From: Lachnospiraceae bacterium
GTDB lineage: Bacteria > Bacillota > Clostridia > Lachnospirales > Lachnospiraceae
Reading direction: 5' to 3'
NCBI GenBank assembly: GCA_029067085.1
Contig: JAIEFE010000013.1
Span: 124,001 to 188,000 of the forward strand
Length of the DNA: 64,000 nt
Positions 60,556 to 64,000 of the stretch are shown in pieces. Every line of letters starts with the position of its first letter. Within the stretch, counting starts at the first letter, position 1. The translations under genes were made by a program, and so were the position numbers. The notes beneath the pieces were generated by a model that searched no databases, had not been told where the DNA came from, and saw only the letters and a program-made list of their open reading frames with translations.

Positions 60556-61776
60556 ATGGAAAGAAGGATCGCTGTGGCGGGCGGCGGCGCGGCGGGAATG
60601 GTGGCGGCCATATGTGCGGCTGAGGCGGGCGCTTTCGTTACGCTTTACGAAAAAAACGACAGGGTGGGAAAGAAAATTCTGTCAACGGGTAACGGAAGAT
60701 GCAATTTTTCCAATGAACAAATGGGAGTGCAGTATTATCACGGCAGCGGAAGAGCACAGATGGCGCACATTTTGGAGCGCTTCGGCACTGACTGGACTGT
60801 CGCCTTTTTTGAGAAGCTTGGTATGCGCGTAAAGAGCAGAGAGGGATATCTTTATCCGGCGAGCGATCAGGCCTCAACAGTCCTCGATCTTTTGCGCTAT
60901 GAACTTGACAAACGGAAGATTACGGTACATACGGGAGTGCGGATCACGGATATTAAGCCGCAGAACGGGAAGTTCATCATCATGCCGGAAAAGGTCTGCT
61001 ATGATGCCGTGATTCTTGCCTGCGGCGGTTGCGCAGCACCGGAGACGGGCTCCGACGGAGACGGCTTTGCGCTGGCGGAAAAGCTGGGGCATCGGATCGT
61101 TCCACCTGTACCTGCCCTGTGTGCGCTCCGCTGTAAGGAAAAATTTTACAAACAGGTTGCGGGGGTGCGCTGTGACGCGAAAGTGACCCTTTTTGTGGAA
61201 GGTCGGGAGACGGCCTCTGAGCGGGGCGAACTGCAGCTAACGGATTACGGTCTCTCCGGAATTCCGGTCTTTCAGATCAGCCGTCACGCCGCAAGAGCCT
61301 TACAGCAACGAAAACGGGTAACGGCGCGCGTCTCCTTTCTGCCTGATCTTGATGAGGATGCCTGCAGAACTTTTTTTCAGAAAAGACTTGCCGCAAGGCC
61401 CGAGGATGAGATGACAATATTTTTGACTGGTATAGTCAATAAAAAAATAAACAGTCTTCTCTTGAAACTGGCGGGTATTCGGCAGACGGAGCGGGCAGGA
61501 GAGACAGATCCTGCGGCTTTCGACCGTCTTTGTCAGCTTTACTGCGGTATGGAGACGGAGATCACGGGCACAAACGGCTTTGACAGGGCACAGGTTTGTG
61601 CGGGCGGTGTGGATTGCAGCGAGGTGACAGAGCGACTTATGTCCAAAAGATTGTCGGGACTTTTCTTTGCCGGGGAGATTCTCGATGTGGACGGAATCTG
61701 CGGCGGCTATAATCTGCAATGGGCTTTTGCCAGCGGGGCGGCGGCAGGAGAGGCGGCCGCACTTGACAGGCTGTAA
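60556..61776 (+). CDS. HI0933/YhiN-family flavoprotein
   Basis: 406-residue FAD-binding oxidoreductase annotated in many genomes as an aminoacetone oxidase family protein. The N-terminal dinucleotide fold is RIAVAGGGAAGMVAAICAAE, followed by GKKILSTGNGRCNFSN and the C-terminal FFAGEILDVDGICGGYNLQ with AFASG. Substrate unknown. AGGAG lies seven bases before the ATG. It starts just after the BofC-like gene and precedes another flavoprotein, in the same run of genes. Confidence 0.9.
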   Translation: MERRIAVAGGGAAGMVAAICAAEAGAFVTLYEKNDRVGKKILSTGNGRCNFSNEQMGVQYYHGSGRAQMAHILERFGTDWTVAFFEKLGMRVKSREGYLYPASDQASTVLDLLRYELDKRKITVHTGVRITDIKPQNGKFIIMPEKVCYDAVILACGGCAAPETGSDGDGFALAEKLGHRIVPPVPALCALRCKEKFYKQVAGVRCDAKVTLFVEGRETASERGELQLTDYGLSGIPVFQISRHAARALQQRKRVTARVSFLPDLDEDACRTFFQKRLAARPEDEMTIFLTGIVNKKINSLLLKLAGIRQTERAGETDPAAFDRLCQLYCGMETEITGTNGFDRAQVCAGGVDCSEVTERLMSKRLSGLFFAGEILDVDGICGGYNLQWAFASGAAAGEAAALDRL

Positions 61777-61803
61777 GGATAAGAAACGTGAGGGAAGCGT
61801 TAT

Positions 61804-63495
61804 ATGATACGGATCAGTCAGATTAAGATACCCATCACAGGTAAGAAGGCGGACGCGGGGGAGAAGAGGAAGCTCACGGAGCGAGCGGCCAGGCTTTTGC
61901 GGACAGATCCGGAGTCTATCCTGTCGCTCTCTATTGTCCGTCGCTCCATCGATGCCAGAAAAAAGCCTGCGTTGTTTTATGTCTATACTGTGGATGTGGA
62001 AACGAAAAACGAATCGCAGCTTATAAAGCGTTTCAAGGGAAAAGAAGGACAGATTCAAGCAGTCTCTCATAAGTCCTATCATTTTGTAGAGATCGGAGAA
62101 AAACCGCTTCAGGCACCGCCCATCATCGTGGGAACTGGACCGGCGGGACTTTTCTGCGGCTATATGCTGGCAAAGGCCGGATACCGCCCCATCCTTTTAG
62201 AGCGTGGAAAAGAAGTACATAAGCGCCTTGCGGATGTGGAGCGTTTCTGGAAGGAGGGGATTCTTGATCCTTCCTCCAACGTCCAGTTTGGGGAGGGCGG
62301 CGCAGGAACCTTTTCAGACGGAAAGTTGACCACTACGGTCAAAGATCCGTGCGGCAGGCAGAGAGAGGTATTGCGCATCTTTGTGGAGGCCGGAGCGCCG
62401 GAAGAAATTCTCTATGATGCAAAGCCCCACATCGGCACGGATATCCTGATCAAAGTGGTGGAAAATCTGCGAAGACAGATTCTTACATGGGGCGGGGAGA
62501 TACGCTTCGAGACGCGGGCAGAGGCGCTCTTGATAGAGGAAGGACGTACCGTTGGCGTGATGACAGACGGAAAGCCTCTGTATGGCGGGGCGGTGATTCT
62601 GGCAATAGGCCACAGTGCAAGAGATACCTTTCAGAGTCTGTTTGCGCAGACTGTGCCGATGGAGGCCAAGGCTTTCGCGGTAGGACTTCGCATGGAGCAT
62701 CCAAGGGCTGTGATAGACAGTCTGCAGTACGGGGAAGGCGCAGATCTTTTGCCTGCAGCGCCCTACAAGGTGACAGCAAAGACGTCAGGCGGCAGAGGCG
62801 TCTACTCCTTTTGCATGTGTCCGGGCGGTTATGTGGTGAACGCTTCCTCTGAATCCGGTCGGACTGCAGTGAACGGCATGAGCTACAGCGGCCGGGACGG
62901 TAAGAACAGTAACAGCGCGATGATCGTTACAGTGACACCGGAGGATTTTGGCGGCGACGGGCCTCTTGCGGGCATCGGCTTTCAGAGACGGCTTGAGGAG
63001 AAGGCGTATGAGATCGGAAAGGGTGCTGTGCCCGTGGAACGCTATGGTGATTTTCGTGCGGCGGTCTGCGCCGGAAAGGAAATGAAAGTGCAGGCGCCGG
63101 CAGCCCTGCCTTCAGCAGGGAAAGGGCAAAGAACAAAAGTATTCCCGGGAGAGCGTGATTCCGATTTTGTGCCGGCAATCAAAGGCGCATGGTGCTTTGC
63201 TCCTGTGCATGACATTTTGCCCGATACGTTGAATCAGGCGCTTGTGGAAGGGATTGACTTAATTGGTCAAACTATGCCGGGATTTGATAGTGGGGATGCT
63301 TATCTCTCGGGCGTGGAGAGCCGTACCTCCTCACCGGTGCGAATCCTGCGGGACGAGACAGGACAATCCGCCATAAGAGGATTATATCCCTGTGGGGAGG
63401 GAGCGGGCTATGCGGGCGGGATCACATCGGCAGCTATGGATGGTATCCTGATCGCGGAGAAGCTTGCGTCGGCTTATCATCCTATGGTAAAATGA
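61804..63495 (+). CDS. FAD-dependent oxidoreductase (COG2509 type)
   Basis: 563-residue flavoprotein. A short N-terminal alpha/beta domain precedes the FAD-binding IIVGTGPAGLFCGYMLAKAG near residue 103. FGEGGAGTFSDGKLTT and AVILAIGHSARDTF follow, and the end reads YPCGEGAGYAGGITSAAMDG. This combination is typical of COG2509 uncharacterised dehydrogenases; no substrate is known. GAGGGAAG lies before the ATG. It follows the HI0933-type gene by 27 bases and precedes proB by 53, in the same direction. Confidence 0.9.
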   Translation: MIRISQIKIPITGKKADAGEKRKLTERAARLLRTDPESILSLSIVRRSIDARKKPALFYVYTVDVETKNESQLIKRFKGKEGQIQAVSHKSYHFVEIGEKPLQAPPIIVGTGPAGLFCGYMLAKAGYRPILLERGKEVHKRLADVERFWKEGILDPSSNVQFGEGGAGTFSDGKLTTTVKDPCGRQREVLRIFVEAGAPEEILYDAKPHIGTDILIKVVENLRRQILTWGGEIRFETRAEALLIEEGRTVGVMTDGKPLYGGAVILAIGHSARDTFQSLFAQTVPMEAKAFAVGLRMEHPRAVIDSLQYGEGADLLPAAPYKVTAKTSGGRGVYSFCMCPGGYVVNASSESGRTAVNGMSYSGRDGKNSNSAMIVTVTPEDFGGDGPLAGIGFQRRLEEKAYEIGKGAVPVERYGDFRAAVCAGKEMKVQAPAALPSAGKGQRTKVFPGERDSDFVPAIKGAWCFAPVHDILPDTLNQALVEGIDLIGQTMPGFDSGDAYLSGVESRTSSPVRILRDETGQSAIRGLYPCGEGAGYAGGITSAAMDGILIAEKLASAYHPMVK

Positions 63496-63548
63496 ATCGT
63501 TGCCAATTGCATAGGCGATCATAGAAACAGGAAAGGAAATGAGGGTAA

Positions 63549-64000
63549 GTGATAGACAGAAAAGACTTACTGAAAAACAAACAGAGAATCGTGGTAAAGA
63601 TCGGCTCCTCTTCTTTACAGCATAAGGAGACAGGAGATCTGGATTATACCAAGCTGGATGTGCTGGTGCGGGAGTTGTGCGATCTGAGAAACCGGGGCAG
63701 GGACGTGGTGCTTGTGACATCCGGGGCAATCGCTGTCGGAGAGAAAGCCGTATCCGCAAACAGGGAGGCGGGAGATGATCCAATCGCAGTGAAACAGGCC
63801 TATGCCGCAGTCGGACAGGCCAGACTGATGATGACCTATCAGAAGATATTTGCCGAGTATAATCAGGTGGCGGCACAGATTCTGATGACCAAAAATACAG
63901 TGGTAGACAATTTAAACCGCTACAACGCAAAGAACACATTTGAGGAACTTTTTAAGCTGGGTGTGATTCCCATTGTGAATGAGAATGACACCGTAGCCAC
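63549..64000 (+). CDS. proB: Glutamate 5-kinase, 5' part
   Basis: First 150 codons of glutamate 5-kinase, which phosphorylates glutamate in the first step of proline synthesis. The translated frame reads RIVVKIGSSSLQH, RGRDVVLVTSGAIAVGEKAV, QAYAAVGQARLMMTYQKIF and VAAQILMTKN, all characteristic of ProB, and continues to GVIPIVNENDTVA at the window edge. GTG start at 63549, with GAGGG three and AAAGGA ten bases upstream. The gene runs out of the window, so its C-terminal PUA domain and any proA neighbour cannot be seen. Confidence 0.93.
   Translation, partial: MIDRKDLLKNKQRIVVKIGSSSLQHKETGDLDYTKLDVLVRELCDLRNRGRDVVLVTSGAIAVGEKAVSANREAGDDPIAVKQAYAAVGQARLMMTYQKIFAEYNQVAAQILMTKNTVVDNLNRYNAKNTFEELFKLGVIPIVNENDTVA

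Overview
The window is about 64 kb of a Gram-positive, endospore-forming Firmicute chromosome, most like a gut Lachnospiraceae (Clostridium cluster XIVa) member. Evidence: strong GGAGG-type ribosome binding sites, sigma-A promoters, near-continuous co-directional genes, sporulation genes (yqfC, yqfD, a SpoVB-like flippase, an FtsK/SpoIIIE translocase next to tepA), a class B sortase with BspA-type leucine-rich-repeat surface proteins, NfnAB, and Fhs/FolD one-carbon genes. Base composition looks roughly balanced. No rRNA, tRNA, CRISPR array, prophage or transposase gene was seen.

Layout. 1-9 kb: end of gltX, a UvrD-type helicase, a DUF1292 protein, a GH13 glucan-enzyme homologue that has lost its nucleophile, DUF5662, a small Gly/Asn/Cys-rich protein behind a sigma-K-like promoter, trpS, a DUF1189-like membrane protein and a histidine phosphatase. 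9-13 kb: an hflK-hflC-TPR-DUF4037 operon. 13-29 kb: a surface locus with a 1,627-residue Ig-repeat protein, a class B sortase, two large LRR proteins ending in (S/T)PxTGD sorting signals, and a cytosolic-looking subtilase. 29-36 kb: a GntR regulator with eukaryotic-type NADP isocitrate dehydrogenase, an ABC-F ATPase, a coiled-coil protein, alr and an orphan mazF. 36-51 kb: a CNNM/CBS transporter-like protein, yebC, O-acetylhomoserine sulfhydrylase, a polytopic membrane protein, tepA, ftsK/spoIIIE, fhs, folD, a zinc-ribbon protein and nfnAB. 51-64 kb: a MORN protein, then a long operon-like run: rlmH, yqfC, yqfD, phoH, a degenerate PgpH-like protein, ybeY, a SpoVB-like flippase, two flavoproteins and the start of proB.

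The most notable non-coding signals are two repeat families. (1) A roughly 131-bp near-palindrome occurs at 3112-3243 and, inverted, at 36026-36156. Its core is conserved, but its outer arms differ in sequence between copies while staying self-complementary within each copy. (2) A three-stem leader lies directly upstream of the O-acetylhomoserine sulfhydrylase gene and of folD. Its closing stem shows compensatory base changes, which suggests a structured RNA upstream of sulfur and one-carbon genes. The most notable protein signals are two enzyme homologues without key catalytic residues (the GH13 protein and the PgpH-like HD protein) and the self-contained sortase B locus.

All calls come from reading the sequence and from memory of protein families; no search was run. 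Where a start codon differs from the longest open frame, it was chosen by ribosome binding site and family length.
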